A DNA stretch of 5,745 bases, taken from NCBI GenBank assembly GCA_003140115.1, contig PLIQ01000423.1, forward strand, positions 839-6,583. The letters are read 5' to 3'. The position numbers and the translations under genes are program-made. Below are positions 5,543 through 5,745 of the stretch, in pieces. Below the pieces are notes generated by a model. The model had not been told where the DNA came from, made no database searches, and saw only the letters and a program-made list of their open reading frames with translations. Position 1 is the stretch's first letter, and each line of letters opens with the position of its first letter. The DNA comes from Actinomycetota bacterium (GTDB lineage Bacteria; Actinomycetota; Actinomycetes; Streptosporangiales; Streptosporangiaceae).

Positions 5543-5745
5543 CTACCGGCCCTGGCGCACCTGGCTGAAGGGCACGTCCCGGTCCGCGGCGAACTCGCGC
5601 GGCATGCCGAGGACACGCTCGCTGATGATGTTGCGGGCCATCTCGGTGCTGCCGCCGCCCAGCGACCCGGCCTGCCGCATCAGGAATCCCCGGCCGTACT
5701 CCAGATCGTGGTCTTCGGCTGCGCTGCCTCCGGGGGGGACGACCC
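5543..5745 (-). CDS. Acyl-CoA dehydrogenase, C-terminal end (start beyond window)
   Basis: The last 66 residues of a flavin-dependent acyl-CoA dehydrogenase are present, ending at TAG 5545-5543. The stretch GGGSTEMARNIISERVLGMP matches the C-terminal helix and loop of this family (usually GGTNEI, several residues, then ERVLGLPR). In that family the region takes part in FAD binding and subunit contact. The preceding residues EYGRGFLMRQAGSL fit the last helices before it. The tail EFAADRDVPFSQVRQGR is short and ordinary. The enzyme would form an alpha,beta double bond in an acyl-CoA thioester; the catalytic base and substrate pocket are outside the window, so chain length or steroid preference cannot be judged. 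The VOC gene follows after 47 bases, probably in the same transcript. A seven-G run at 5732-5738 is read through without breaking the frame. Confidence 0.88.
   Translation of the reverse strand, partial: VVPPGGSAAEDHDLEYGRGFLMRQAGSLGGGSTEMARNIISERVLGMPREFAADRDVPFSQVRQGR

Noticed and set aside
4813..5616. A 267-codon minus-strand frame overlapping the VOC and acyl-CoA dehydrogenase genes
   Set aside because: It is in a shifted frame relative to two recognised proteins, is Arg/Gly/Pro-rich and has no family features.
5732..5738. Seven-G run as a possible sequencing frameshift
   Set aside because: The dehydrogenase frame reads sensibly through it up to the window edge, so no error needs to be assumed.

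Overview
The window is GC-rich chromosomal DNA that looks actinobacterial. Codon third positions are strongly G/C, the lipoprotein signal and ABC-2 exporter genes are of actinomycete style, and the promoter-like boxes resemble the TTGAC/TAnnnT pattern of the actinobacterial housekeeping sigma factor. I cannot place the genus from sequence alone. Soil-type, metabolically broad actinomycetes are the best guess. No tRNA, rRNA, CRISPR array, insertion sequence or integrase was seen.

Layout, left to right: (1) 1-580, minus strand, is the N-terminal two thirds or less of a secreted lipoprotein. It is a periplasmic-binding-protein-like solute receptor of the branched-chain amino acid (Leu/Ile/Val) ABC class, cut by the left edge. 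(2) 581-823 is a divergent intergenic region with a candidate promoter on each strand. It carries two copies of a 17-bp motif in opposite orientation, each pointing at its own gene. (3) 824-2269, plus strand, is a complete CoxE-like von Willebrand factor A protein. (4) 2270-2469 is a non-coding spacer with a 20-bp inverted repeat. (5) 2470-3534 and 3531-4430, plus strand, are an ATPase and permease pair forming a two-gene ABC-2 exporter, translationally coupled through an ATGA overlap. The ATPase reading frame has an N-terminal membrane-segment extension. (6) 4431-4565 is a convergent spacer with a terminator-like hairpin. (7) 4566-5495, minus strand, is a two-module VOC (glyoxalase/dioxygenase-fold) protein. 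(8) 5543-5745, minus strand, is the C-terminal end of an acyl-CoA dehydrogenase 47 bp upstream of the VOC gene, so the two are probably one leftward operon.

The window therefore covers three transcriptional neighbourhoods. The solute receptor and the CoxE-like protein probably share control through the paired motif. The exporter seems to be a separate unit with its own palindrome upstream. The acyl-CoA dehydrogenase/VOC operon belongs to acyl-CoA or small-organic-acid catabolism and converges on the exporter. Each protein belongs to a known family. The less ordinary points are the paired operator-like motif, the membrane-anchored form of the exporter ATPase, a CoxE-like protein with no MoxR ATPase beside it, and a VOC protein in which only one of two modules keeps metal-ligand residues. 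I did not find convincing evidence of a wholly new system.
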